Source: an uncultured Oxalobacteraceae bacterium (GTDB taxonomy: Bacteria; Pseudomonadota; Gammaproteobacteria; Burkholderiales; Burkholderiaceae). Taken from it: a DNA stretch of 64,000 nucleotides. Positions 1 to 8,191 of this stretch are shown here, one piece after another (positions within the stretch are counted from its first letter, which is position 1; every line of letters starts with the position of its first letter). Location: contig CAMLIL010000017.1 of assembly GCA_946480015.1 (NCBI GenBank), positions 3,470-67,469 on the forward strand. The letters are read 5' to 3'. The notes beneath the pieces were generated by a model, which was not told the origin of the DNA, ran no database searches, and was given only the letters and a program-made list of their open reading frames with translations. The position numbers were made by a program, and so were the translations under genes.

Positions 1-1536
1 CTACCTCCCATGCGCGCGCTGCAGCGCCGCTTCGACCGCGCCGCCCTGGCTGGCCAGGAAGGCGCGCAAGGCGGCGCGCGCTTCGTCGGGGTGGTCGCCG
101 TAGGGCGCCGACAGCATGACGGCGGCGCCGTCGTCGCCGCGGAACAGCAGCTTGGCGCGGGCCTGGATCAATTTGCCGCCCATATTGCTGACCGTATGGG
201 TGCCGTCGATCCAGTACCAGTACCACACCAGGAAGGGGCCGGTCGGACCCTGCATGCGCGCTTCGCGCACCAGCAAGGGCTTGCCGCCCAGCTGCTCGGC
301 CAGGGTGGTGGAGCCGGTTTCGTGGTAAGCGGCGTCGCCTTCCTCGGCCATGGTGTTGACGGAGCTGATCAGGGCTTTGGTGGTGGCCTGGTTGCGGTAG
401 AACAGCATGGTCAGCCCGACCTTGTTCGACGAGGCCGGGTCCTGGTAGACGCCGTTGAAGGCGGCGTCGCTCTTCATGTAGTACGGGGTCCAGCTGTTGA
501 AGGCCGGGGCCTGCCGCCAGCTCAACGCGCCTGGCGCGAGCTGCACCGGAGCGCTGTTGTAGTTGGCCTTGTCGTTATACAGCGCAAAGGCCGGCCACAG
601 CGCGCTCAATGCGAGGCAGGCGGCGACGATGGCGCCCAGCGGGGCCGGCGCGCCGCCCGTCGGTGCGCTCACCGGCGCTGCCGGCAGGTGGTCTTCGCGC
701 CAGTAGCTGCCGACCCAGAACATCAGGAACATCACGATGCCGAAGAATACCCAGCCGTAGACCAGGTGGTCGACGCCGGTGGCCAGTGCCATATTGCTGG
801 TGTGGCCGATCATGACGATCATGTAGGCGCGCAGGCCGTTGGCGATGATCGGCACCACCACCGCCAGGGCGATGAACACCAGCCGGCGGCTCAGCGAGCG
901 GTAGCTCAGGTAGGCGTACAGGCAGCCGATGGTGACCGAGGAAATCAGGTAGCGCACGCCGCTGCAGGCGGTGACGACCGACCAGCTGCCGGTGGGGATT
1001 TCGAAGCGGGTGCCGTTGCGCAGCACCGGGATGCCGGTCAGCTGCAGCGCACCCACGGTGAAATTGGCGGTAAATTCGATCAGCGGGGCGATGAAGATGT
1101 CGCCGAACGGTACCGCAAAGAGCAGGAACAGCAGCGGGAAGGTGAGCGAGAAGGCCAGCCGCTTGCCCAGCACCGCCAGGGCGATCAGCGGGAACATGGC
1201 CGCGAAAGCGTACTGGGTGACGAACTGCACCCCGCCGATGCGGCCGGCCAGCCAGGCCAGGCCGACCAGCGCCAGCGGCACCAGCGCGGGCCAGTACGGC
1301 CGCGGCGGATACAGGGCGAAGTTCTCGCGCCGGCGCCACACCAGCCAGGCCGAGATCGGCGCGATCACGTAGCCGTGCGCGAAGGTTTCGCTGCTGTTCC
1401 AGATCGAGACGATCGAGGCGGCGGTGGCGAAGTACAGGGCCAGCGGTGCCAGCATGGCCAGCGCGATCAGGGCCCAGGTGGCCGGCGGCAGCAGCCGGGC
1501 CGGGCGAAGTTGGCCGGCGGTGTCGGACATCAGCAT
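1..1536 (-). CDS. xrtA: Exosortase A fused to an EpsI-like domain
   Basis: Inner-membrane cysteine transpeptidase-like enzyme that cleaves PEP-CTERM sorting signals. The 511-residue protein has about eight membrane segments in residues 20-280. The three exosortase active-site positions are visible: Cys191 in TACSGVRYL, Arg236 in NGLRAYMIV and His257 in GVDHLVYGW. Residues from about 300 form a periplasmic EpsI/DUF3485-like domain, the fused form common in the XrtA subgroup. The first ATG (1536) lies 8 nt after GAGGAG and overlaps the stop of the upstream glycosyltransferase; a second ATG two codons later is possible. It is the last gene seen of the minus-strand EPS operon. The family assignment is firm; the natural substrates are probably the two PEP-CTERM proteins at 16511 and 18521. 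Confidence 0.95.
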   Translation of the reverse strand: MLMSDTAGQLRPARLLPPATWALIALAMLAPLALYFATAASIVSIWNSSETFAHGYVIAPISAWLVWRRRENFALYPPRPYWPALVPLALVGLAWLAGRIGGVQFVTQYAFAAMFPLIALAVLGKRLAFSLTFPLLFLLFAVPFGDIFIAPLIEFTANFTVGALQLTGIPVLRNGTRFEIPTGSWSVVTACSGVRYLISSVTIGCLYAYLSYRSLSRRLVFIALAVVVPIIANGLRAYMIVMIGHTSNMALATGVDHLVYGWVFFGIVMFLMFWVGSYWREDHLPAAPVSAPTGGAPAPLGAIVAACLALSALWPAFALYNDKANYNSAPVQLAPGALSWRQAPAFNSWTPYYMKSDAAFNGVYQDPASSNKVGLTMLFYRNQATTKALISSVNTMAEEGDAAYHETGSTTLAEQLGGKPLLVREARMQGPTGPFLVWYWYWIDGTHTVSNMGGKLIQARAKLLFRGDDGAAVMLSAPYGDHPDEARAALRAFLASQGGAVEAALQRAHGR

Positions 1537-2729
1537 TCCAGTTTCTCCTCGATGCGCGCCAGCTTGCTCGACCAGCTGTAGTGGCGCTGTACATTGGCGC
1601 GCGCGGCGGCGCCCACACTGGCGTCGGGTTGGCGCAGCAGCGCAGTGACGCTGTCGGCGAAGGCGGCGGCATCGTCGGCCAGCAGCACTTCACGGCCGAC
1701 TTCGGCGTCGATGCCTTCCAGCGCCTGGGGCGACACCACCACCGGACGGGCCATGGCCATCGCTTCGAGGACCTTGTTCTGGATGCCGCGCGCGATGCGC
1801 AGCGGCGCCACCGCCACCTCGCCGTGGGCGATGTAGGGGCGCACGTCGGGCACGGTGCCGGTGACGACCACGCCGGCCTGCTGGGCCAGCGCCTGCACGG
1901 CCGGCGCCGGGCGCGAGCCGACGATGTAAAAGCGCGCCTGCGGGTACTGCGCCAGAATGCGCGGGAAGACTTCGGTGGCGAACCACTGCACCGCGTCGAC
2001 GTTGGGCCAGTAATCCATCGCGCCGGTGAACACCAGCGCGCGTTCGCCGGCCGCGTACGGGCTGGCGTAGGCGCGCCCGGGCGAAAAGTAGTCGGTGTCG
2101 ACGCCGTTGCTGAACCAGCCGATGCGCGCGTCGCTTTCCGGCGCCAGCTTGCGGAACAGGTTGGCCTCGGGGCTGGATACGAACAGCGAGGCGTCGCATT
2201 CGCGCGCGACCTTGCGTTCGTAGGCCAGCAGCTGTTTTGCCTCGTGCCGGTACAGCCAGCTCATGGGCCAGGACTTCTTCTCGGCGTACTGGCGCCACTT
2301 GTCGGAGTCGACGTCAACGAAATCGACCACGCGCCGCGCCTGCGGATAGCTTTCCGCGTACTGCGCCATGGCCGAAGAAAAGATCATGATGCGGTCGATG
2401 CCGTGCTCGCGCACGGTGCGGTCGACCCAGCTTTTCATGTCCCTGTCATGGTAGTAGTCGAGCGAGAGCGAGCGATTGCCCAGCAGCGCGCCCAGGCTGC
2501 GCACGCGCGCGCGCAAGGGGTTCAGGCGCGCGAAGCGGGTCGAGGCGCACAGCTTTTCAACGGCCGGCACGTGCTGCCAGTCGTCTTCATCGTCCACAAA
2601 AGTGCCGAGGTGGACCTGATAGTGCCCGGCAAGATGGCGCAGCAGGTGGTAGGAGCGGATCTTGTCGCCCTTGTTGGGCGGGAAGGGGATACGGTGAACC
2701 AGCAGGAGCAGATGACGCACGGCGTTCAA
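1530..2729 (-). CDS. XrtA-system glycosyltransferase (TIGR03087-like, GT4 type)
   Basis: Probable sugar transferase for the exopolysaccharide repeat unit. It opens with LVHRIPFPPNKGDKIRSYH, the characteristic N-terminus of the PEP-CTERM-linked glycosyltransferase family. The C-terminal half shows a GT4-like donor site (IQNKVLEAMAMARPVV, then EGI). The frame is open up to an ATG at 2792, but that would overlap the FemAB gene by 67 nt. Starts that fit the family are TTG at 2729, which forms a TTGA overlap with the FemAB stop and gives 399 residues, or GTG at 2720. I chose TTG because AAGAG lies 6 nt upstream; this is a judgement. The end overlaps the exosortase start, implying translational coupling. 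Confidence 0.9.
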   Translation of the reverse strand: MNAVRHLLLLVHRIPFPPNKGDKIRSYHLLRHLAGHYQVHLGTFVDDEDDWQHVPAVEKLCASTRFARLNPLRARVRSLGALLGNRSLSLDYYHDRDMKSWVDRTVREHGIDRIMIFSSAMAQYAESYPQARRVVDFVDVDSDKWRQYAEKKSWPMSWLYRHEAKQLLAYERKVARECDASLFVSSPEANLFRKLAPESDARIGWFSNGVDTDYFSPGRAYASPYAAGERALVFTGAMDYWPNVDAVQWFATEVFPRILAQYPQARFYIVGSRPAPAVQALAQQAGVVVTGTVPDVRPYIAHGEVAVAPLRIARGIQNKVLEAMAMARPVVVSPQALEGIDAEVGREVLLADDAAAFADSVTALLRQPDASVGAAARANVQRHYSWSSKLARIEEKLEC

Positions 2730-3814
2730 CCCAGGCTCTTGACGATGTGGGGGCCGAGCACGTTGGCCAGGCCGATCGGCAGCTTTTTCCACATCTTGAT
2801 GAACAGCTGGTACTTGGGGTTGAGCGGATTATTGTCCGGCAGTTCGGTCGACGTAATCAGCTTGTATTCGTAGGCCAGCGGGGTGGGCGGGAAGCCCCAG
2901 TTCTTCTTGAAGTCGAAGGCGCCGGTACCGAGCTTGCTGCGGCCGAAGTCGAAAATGCGCACGCCGCGCGCGGCGGCCGCCTGCATCAGGTTCCAGTACA
3001 TATAGTCGTTGCCGGCCACTTCGCGCGCGGCCGGCATGCCGCCGCCGTAGTAGGGCAGCACTTCGTCGCGCCAGTAAAAGCTCAGCACGCCGGCGATCAG
3101 CTGGCCGTCCTTGACGATGATGCGGATCTCGGTCTCCTCGGGGAAGACTTCCTTGATGACCTTGAAATACGATTTCGGGAACACCGGGGTGCCGAGGCGG
3201 TGCACGCTGGTCGAGTAGCAGGTGAAGAAGCGCTCGACGTCGTCGTCGATTTCGCTGGTCAAACCGAGCTTGATGCCTTTCCTGACCATGGCGCGCTGCT
3301 TGCGCGGGATGGCGTTCATGTTCTCGTCGTCGTCGGCGCTGATCTCCTTGCGGAAGGTGACGTACAGCTCCTTCTGGTACCAGGACGGGTCGCCGGGGTG
3401 GGCCGGCAGCAGGTTGCGGTATTCGAGATGGCCGACCTGCAGTTCGCGCGCGACTTTCTCGGCGGCGGCGTCCAGCAGCGGACGGGCGGCATCCATGGTG
3501 GCGGCCACGCCGCCCAGCACGCAGAACGGCAGCGCCGCCAGCGAGTGGCCGAACAGGCGGCTCTTGATCTCGGCCAGCGGCAGCACGCCGACGATCTGGC
3601 CTTCGGCCTCGGCGTAGAAGAACCAGGTCTTGTGGCCGTACACGCGCTCGATGATGGCCTGCCATCCGGCGCGGTGGAAGAAGGTCGCGTCGGGGCAGGC
3701 CGCCACGAAGGCGTCCCAGCGCGCGTAGTCGTGCTTCTGGAGCAGGCGCACCACGGGCGCGGAGACGGCGCCCGCTGCGGGGCGCTCTTGTACTGCGTCG
3801 ATCGTCGAACTCAT
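2726..3814 (-). CDS. FemAB-like protein of the XrtA/PEP-CTERM system
   Basis: A 362-residue cytoplasmic protein with the tandem GNAT-like fold of the FemAB family (TIGR03019-type). It has a conserved C-terminal segment, IFDFGRSKLGTGAFDFKKNW, and no signal peptide. FemAB relatives transfer aminoacyl groups from aminoacyl-tRNA; in exosortase loci the acceptor is unknown, and modification of the polymer or its lipid carrier is only inferred. The stop overlaps the start of the downstream glycosyltransferase. No strong ribosome-binding site precedes the ATG, so translation may be coupled to the gene before it, which ends 24 nt upstream. Confidence 0.9.
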   Translation of the reverse strand: MSSTIDAVQERPAAGAVSAPVVRLLQKHDYARWDAFVAACPDATFFHRAGWQAIIERVYGHKTWFFYAEAEGQIVGVLPLAEIKSRLFGHSLAALPFCVLGGVAATMDAARPLLDAAAEKVARELQVGHLEYRNLLPAHPGDPSWYQKELYVTFRKEISADDDENMNAIPRKQRAMVRKGIKLGLTSEIDDDVERFFTCYSTSVHRLGTPVFPKSYFKVIKEVFPEETEIRIIVKDGQLIAGVLSFYWRDEVLPYYGGGMPAAREVAGNDYMYWNLMQAAAARGVRIFDFGRSKLGTGAFDFKKNWGFPPTPLAYEYKLITSTELPDNNPLNPKYQLFIKMWKKLPIGLANVLGPHIVKSLG

Positions 3815-3838
3815 TGTTTGGGAGTCTTTGGGTAATTG

Positions 3839-4717
3839 TCAACGGGGCAGGAACAGATTGTCCATGCGGTCCCAGGCGAAGTCGCGGGTCAGCTGGCGGA
3901 TGCGGCCTTCCATTTTCTCCAGGTTGACGTAGTGGCGGAAGCGCGCCTTGGCGCTGGTGCCTGCGGGGCGCGGCTGGCCCGGGTCGATTTCCCACGGGTG
4001 AAAATAGAAAATGGCCGACTGCTGGTCGATGCGGTTCACGCGCCGCATCATCCAGCGCGAGAGCGCGTACGGCAGCAGGCGGAAGTAGCCGCCGCCGCCG
4101 GCCGGCAGCTTGCGCGCCATCAGCTGCACGGTGGTGATCGGCACTTCCAGCAGGCCGTCCGGGCCGTGCGGGTAAAACGCGAAGCGCGGCGCGTCGGGCA
4201 TGCCGTAGTGGTCGTGCGCGATCGGGTAGATCGAGGAGCTGTAGCGGTAGCCGGCTTCGCGCAGGGTGTCGAGCGCCCACAGGTTGGCGTGGCCGATCGA
4301 GAAGCTGGGCGCGCGGTAGCCCTTCACCGGCACCCCGCCGATGTCTTCGAGGATCTTCTTGGCGCTGCCGACGTCCTCGGCGAACTCGCTGCGGCTCTGG
4401 TCGGAGGCGCGCAGGTGGCCGTAGCCGTGGCTGGCCAGCTCGTGGCCGCCGGCGACGATGCTGCGCACCATGGCCGGATAGCGCTCGGCGATCCAGCCCA
4501 GGGTGAAGAAGGTGGCCTGCACATTGCCTTCGGCCAGAATGGCCAGGATGCGTTCGATATTGGCCTCCACCCGGCACTCGCGCGCGGGCCAGCTGGCGCG
4601 GTCGATATGCGGCGCGAAGGCGGAGACCTGGAAGTAGTCTTCCACGTCGATCGTCATGGCGTTGCGGATCGGCGCGCCGGGCACCCGCGGACGGGCTGGG
4701 GGAGCTTGCATCATCAT
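3839..4717 (-). CDS. XrtA-system polysaccharide deacetylase (NodB fold, DUF3473)
   Basis: Carbohydrate esterase 4-type deacetylase expected to remove N-acetyl groups from the exopolysaccharide. The NodB motif MTIDVEDYFQVSAF begins at residue 21 and supplies the catalytic Asp and metal Asp. The metal-binding His pair is in GHELASHGYGH (residues 91-101). YRAPSFSIG and the C-terminal HPWEIDPGQP segment (DUF3473) mark the exosortase-linked subfamily. There is no signal peptide, as usual for this subgroup. The extra 20 residues before MTIDVEDY are poorly conserved, so an internal start is possible. It sits 7 nt after the ATPase gene in the operon. Confidence 0.93.
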   Translation of the reverse strand: MMMQAPPARPRVPGAPIRNAMTIDVEDYFQVSAFAPHIDRASWPARECRVEANIERILAILAEGNVQATFFTLGWIAERYPAMVRSIVAGGHELASHGYGHLRASDQSRSEFAEDVGSAKKILEDIGGVPVKGYRAPSFSIGHANLWALDTLREAGYRYSSSIYPIAHDHYGMPDAPRFAFYPHGPDGLLEVPITTVQLMARKLPAGGGGYFRLLPYALSRWMMRRVNRIDQQSAIFYFHPWEIDPGQPRPAGTSAKARFRHYVNLEKMEGRIRQLTRDFAWDRMDNLFLPR

Positions 4718-4724
4718 GGCTGGG

Positions 4725-5744
4725 TCAGTCGTTATGTTGATTGAGCGGCGCGCCCGTGGCGGCCGGGCTGGCGACGATTTTCTTCAGGATGTTCAAAACC
4801 GATACCACCGATTTTTCCAGGCGCATCATGCGCTCGTCCAGGTAGACCGGGTGGGCCGGCGAGGCGGCCGCTTCCGCTTCGGCCAGTTCGACCATGGGCG
4901 CGGGCGGCGCGGCTTCCTGGCCCGGCGGCAGTTCGAATTCTTCGGCGATGTCGCGGATGACGGTCTGCACTTCGGCTTCGGTGAACGTGTGCATCTCTTC
5001 CAGGAAGCCCATCAGCAGCAGGCGGTCGCACAGGGTGTTGACCTTGCGCGGAATGCCGCCGGTGTGGGCGAAGATGGCGCCATGGGCGCCGGCGGAAAAC
5101 GACGGGTCGCCGTTCCAGCCGACCGTGTGCAGGCGGTGCTCGATGTAGGCGCGGGTTTCCTCGGCGTCCATCGGGCCCAGGTGGTAGCTGGCGATGACGC
5201 GCTGGCGCAGCTGCGACATGGTCGGGCTGTGCAGGGTCTGGCGAAATTCCGGCTGGCCCACCAGGAAGGTCTGCAGCAGGCATTTGTCGTCGGTCTGGAA
5301 GTTCGACAGCATGCGCAGTTCTTCCACCGTGCGCGCGGTCAGGTTCTGGGCTTCGTCGACCACCAGCAGGGCGCGCTTGCCCTCGGCATCGGCGGCGCGC
5401 AGGAACTGTTCCAGGCGGGTCAGCAGATCGGTCTTGCTGACGTTTTCATAGGGCAGGCCGAAGGCCGACACCACCATGCGCAGGGTGTCGTCCGAGTCGA
5501 GGTGGGTGTTGACGATGTGGGCGGCGACGATCTGTTCGGCCGGCAGGTGGTTGAACAGGTTGCGCACCAGGGTGGTCTTGCCGGCGCCGACTTCGCCGGT
5601 GATGACGATGAAGCCCTCGCCCTGGCTCAGGCCATACTCGAGGTAGGCCATGGCGCGCTTGTGGCCCTTGCTGCCGTAAAAGAAATGCGGGTCGGGGCGC
5701 AAGCGGAAGGGCTTGGCGCTGAGCCCGTAATACTGTTCATACAT
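4725..5744 (-). CDS. XrtA-associated AAA ATPase (TIGR03015-like)
   Basis: A 339-residue ATPase of the ExeA / general-secretion AAA type, standard in XrtA loci. The Walker A motif is GEVGAGKTT (residues 50-58) and Walker B is LLVVDEAQNL. The N-terminus MYEQYYGLSAKPFRLRPDPHF is a family hallmark. About 70 Pro/Ala-rich residues at the C-terminus are of unknown role. It probably energises assembly or regulates the EPS machine; the substrate is not known. It lies 10 nt downstream of the outer-membrane protein gene, so the two are cotranscribed. Confidence 0.93.
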   Translation of the reverse strand: MYEQYYGLSAKPFRLRPDPHFFYGSKGHKRAMAYLEYGLSQGEGFIVITGEVGAGKTTLVRNLFNHLPAEQIVAAHIVNTHLDSDDTLRMVVSAFGLPYENVSKTDLLTRLEQFLRAADAEGKRALLVVDEAQNLTARTVEELRMLSNFQTDDKCLLQTFLVGQPEFRQTLHSPTMSQLRQRVIASYHLGPMDAEETRAYIEHRLHTVGWNGDPSFSAGAHGAIFAHTGGIPRKVNTLCDRLLLMGFLEEMHTFTEAEVQTVIRDIAEEFELPPGQEAAPPAPMVELAEAEAAASPAHPVYLDERMMRLEKSVVSVLNILKKIVASPAATGAPLNQHND

Positions 5745-5754
5745 GGTAACTCCG

Positions 5755-7296
5755 CTATTTCAGATAGGACAGGGCCGCGATGACCGAGTTCTCGACGTAG
5801 TTGCCGTTGCCCAGGCTGCCGCGGGTGCGGCGCGCTTCGAGCGATGCTGTCAGGTTGCGCGACAGGGTACGCGTGAGGGACAGGCGGCTGATGTTGGTAT
5901 GGGTGGCAATGCCGCCCGACAGCGATTCGCTGCGCGCCGCATCGTGCGTGAGGGAGGCGGCGCTGCGCGGCGACAGGCGGTAGTTCAGCGACAGGTTGAC
6001 GCCGCGCTGAATGGTGTTGTCATTGATGGTGCTGGAGGCGCTGCCGAGCAGGATGCTGTCGCTCTGGCGGGTCGACAGGCCGTCGCGGCGCGTGCGGTAC
6101 AGGCTCAGCAGGGCGGTGGAATGGGCGCCGTTCAGGGCCACCGAAGCGCGCAGCTGCTTTTGCAGGTAATACCGGTTGCTGAAGTAATTGATGCTGTCGG
6201 CCAGGGTGGTGGGCAGGCCGGTCAGGCTGATGTAGTTTTCCACTGCCTGGCGGCGCTGCAGCGGGTCGCTGATGCGCGAGGTGAACAGCTGGTCGAGCAT
6301 GCTGAAGGTGTCGACCATGGCAGGCAGCAGGAAATTGTCGCGCGAGGTGGTCACGGTATCGTCGTAACTGATGTTCCACACGGTGTTGCGGCTGCGGTGC
6401 ATCGCCAGCAGGGACTTGACCGGGCCGACGAAACGGCGGCCGTAGCTGGCGTCGAGCGAGGTGCGCGCGCTCGGGCTCCAGTTGAAGCCGGCATTCCAGG
6501 AGCGCCCCTCGGTGGTGCCGCCCAGCGGCGAGAAATCGTATTTGTCGTAGCCGGCGCCGAGGCGCAGCGCCAGCGACTTCACCACGCGGTAGCGCAGCGT
6601 GGTCGACAATTCCTCGCTGCTGCTGTCCTGGACCCGCTCGCCGCTGAGGTTCTGGCGGCTGTACTGCAGGCCCCACGACAGCGCGCGCCGCTGCGGGTCG
6701 CTGCCGAGGCTGAAAAACACGTTATTCGAATCGCTGCTGCCGATGCCTTGCGTGGACATGTTGACGTGGTCGCGCGCGAAGCGCAGCAGGGCGGTGGTGC
6801 CGCCACCGAAGCGGTGCTGCAGGTAGGGGCTCAGGCTGTAGGTGCTCACTTGCTCGCGGTTGGCGCTGGAGTAGCCGTTGGCGACCGGCTGGGCGAAGGG
6901 CGACACCGAGCGCGGACCGGTCGTGCCCTGGCCGGCAAAGTACAGCAGGTCGTCCAGCAGGGTCGCGTTGGCGCTGAGCTGGGCTTGGCGCTGGGTGCTG
7001 TTGGTGCCTTCCGGGCGCGCGCCCCCATAGGCGTAGGCGCTCAGGCGGAACGAACTGTTCAGGGTCAGACGCGGGCCGGTGTGCAGGATCGCCAGCGAGG
7101 GCGCCAGTTCGGTGACGAACTGGCCCTGGGCCAAGCCATCGGTCAGCAGGGCCGGGTTGTCGGAATACAGTTCGCGCAGCTGGACGCCGGGCTGAACCCG
7201 CCATTGGGCGTGGCTGGCCGAACTGGCCAGCAAGGCCATGACGGCCGCGGCAACCGGCGCCAGCCGGAATTGCCGTTCACTCATAGTGATAGCCAT
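5755..7296 (-). CDS. XrtA-associated outer-membrane beta-barrel protein (TIGR03016-like)
   Basis: Exported protein of about 513 residues with a signal peptide ending near ASSASHAQ, followed by alternating hydrophobic strands typical of a large outer-membrane beta-barrel (TIGR03016-type PEP-CTERM system protein). It is presumed to be the polymer secretion pore or surface anchor, as judged from its fixed position between the autokinase and the ATPase. I chose ATG 7296, 4 nt after AAGAG; TTG 7308 and ATG 7284 are alternatives. The start overlaps the end of the tyrosine autokinase gene, implying coupling. The C-terminus ends in alternating strand residues (VIAALSYLK) rather than the canonical Phe. 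Confidence 0.88.
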   Translation of the reverse strand: MAITMSERQFRLAPVAAAVMALLASSASHAQWRVQPGVQLRELYSDNPALLTDGLAQGQFVTELAPSLAILHTGPRLTLNSSFRLSAYAYGGARPEGTNSTQRQAQLSANATLLDDLLYFAGQGTTGPRSVSPFAQPVANGYSSANREQVSTYSLSPYLQHRFGGGTTALLRFARDHVNMSTQGIGSSDSNNVFFSLGSDPQRRALSWGLQYSRQNLSGERVQDSSSEELSTTLRYRVVKSLALRLGAGYDKYDFSPLGGTTEGRSWNAGFNWSPSARTSLDASYGRRFVGPVKSLLAMHRSRNTVWNISYDDTVTTSRDNFLLPAMVDTFSMLDQLFTSRISDPLQRRQAVENYISLTGLPTTLADSINYFSNRYYLQKQLRASVALNGAHSTALLSLYRTRRDGLSTRQSDSILLGSASSTINDNTIQRGVNLSLNYRLSPRSAASLTHDAARSESLSGGIATHTNISRLSLTRTLSRNLTASLEARRTRGSLGNGNYVENSVIAALSYLK

Positions 7297-8176
7297 AGGT
7301 CTCTTCAACCCCCGGGAATTCGCGTGTCTTGTTGTAGATCAGGTTGACGTTGCTGCAGCCTTCGAGCTGGCGCAGCGCTTCCTTGACCGCGTGCTGGGTG
7401 GTCTTTTCCGCCTCGACCACCATGGCGATCTGGCCCATGTGGCTGGCCAGCACGTGCGCTTCGCTGGTCAGCAGCAGCGGCGGCGAATCGAAGATGACGA
7501 TGCGGTCCGCGTAACGGTGCGCAATTTCATTGACGAAGGCGGACATGGTCTGGCTGGCCAGCAATTCGGTGGCGCGCTGGTTGCTGGCGCCGGCCGGCAG
7601 GATGCTCAGGGTTTCGACGTTGGTCTTGAGCAGCACGTCGCTCAGTTCGGTCTTGTCGTCCAGCAGCAAGTCCATCAGGCCGCGCTGGTTCGGCAAGCCG
7701 AGCGTGCGCATGACCGACGGACGCGCCACGTCGGCATCGATCAGCAGCACGGTGTGGTCCAGTTCCATGGCGATGCTCATGGCCAGGTTGATGGCACAGT
7801 AGGTCTTGCCTTCGCCCGGCAGCGAGCTGGTCACCATGATCAGGTTGCCCGGCTTGTCGCCCGGCGTCGCTTCGGCAAAGGCGCGTTTGAGCAGCGGCCG
7901 CTTGATGATGCGGAAGTCTTCCAGCAGGGGCGTGCGGCCGCTGGCCGCAGTGACCATGCCATTCTGGCGCATGCGCTCCAGGTCGATTTCGATGCGCTGG
8001 CCACTGGATTTGCCGCTGGCTTTGCGGGGCGGTTCGGACTGGCCGGGCGCCGCTGGCGCTGCCGCAGGAGCCGGCGCGGCGGCTTGATCGATCGCCTCGG
8101 CCGGGGCCGGCGCCGCCGGGGCGGGGCTGGCGCGCTGCTGGTCGATGCGCTGGGCTGCCTTTTCAATAATGCTCAC
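7277..8176 (-). CDS. XrtA-associated tyrosine autokinase (BY-kinase)
   Basis: Bacterial tyrosine kinase domain, 299 residues, homologous to the cytoplasmic part of Wzc and to CapB/EpsB. Walker A is SLPGEGKTY (about residues 118-126) and Walker A' is LLIDADVARP. The first 60 residues are Ala/Pro-rich and look disordered. The C-terminal Tyr cluster (EETYGYHYE) is short but fits an autophosphorylation tail. It works with the chain-length determinant encoded 15 nt upstream, the pair being split as in Gram-positive BY-kinases. It controls polymer length and export through phosphorylation cycling (family knowledge). Confidence 0.93.
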   Translation of the reverse strand: MSIIEKAAQRIDQQRASPAPAAPAPAEAIDQAAAPAPAAAPAAPGQSEPPRKASGKSSGQRIEIDLERMRQNGMVTAASGRTPLLEDFRIIKRPLLKRAFAEATPGDKPGNLIMVTSSLPGEGKTYCAINLAMSIAMELDHTVLLIDADVARPSVMRTLGLPNQRGLMDLLLDDKTELSDVLLKTNVETLSILPAGASNQRATELLASQTMSAFVNEIAHRYADRIVIFDSPPLLLTSEAHVLASHMGQIAMVVEAEKTTQHAVKEALRQLEGCSNVNLIYNKTREFPGVEETYGYHYE

Positions 8177-8191
8177 GATATTCCCCTGACC

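Noticed and set aside
10..1581. A 523-codon plus-strand frame over the exosortase gene
   Set aside because: Antisense shadow in high-GC DNA; composition is Arg/Gln/Gly/Val-rich without any domain, while the minus strand encodes a recognisable exosortase.
2829..4577. A 582-codon minus-strand frame spanning the deacetylase and FemAB genes
   Set aside because: Crosses two real genes in another frame and reads as Arg/Pro/Gly-rich shadow sequence.
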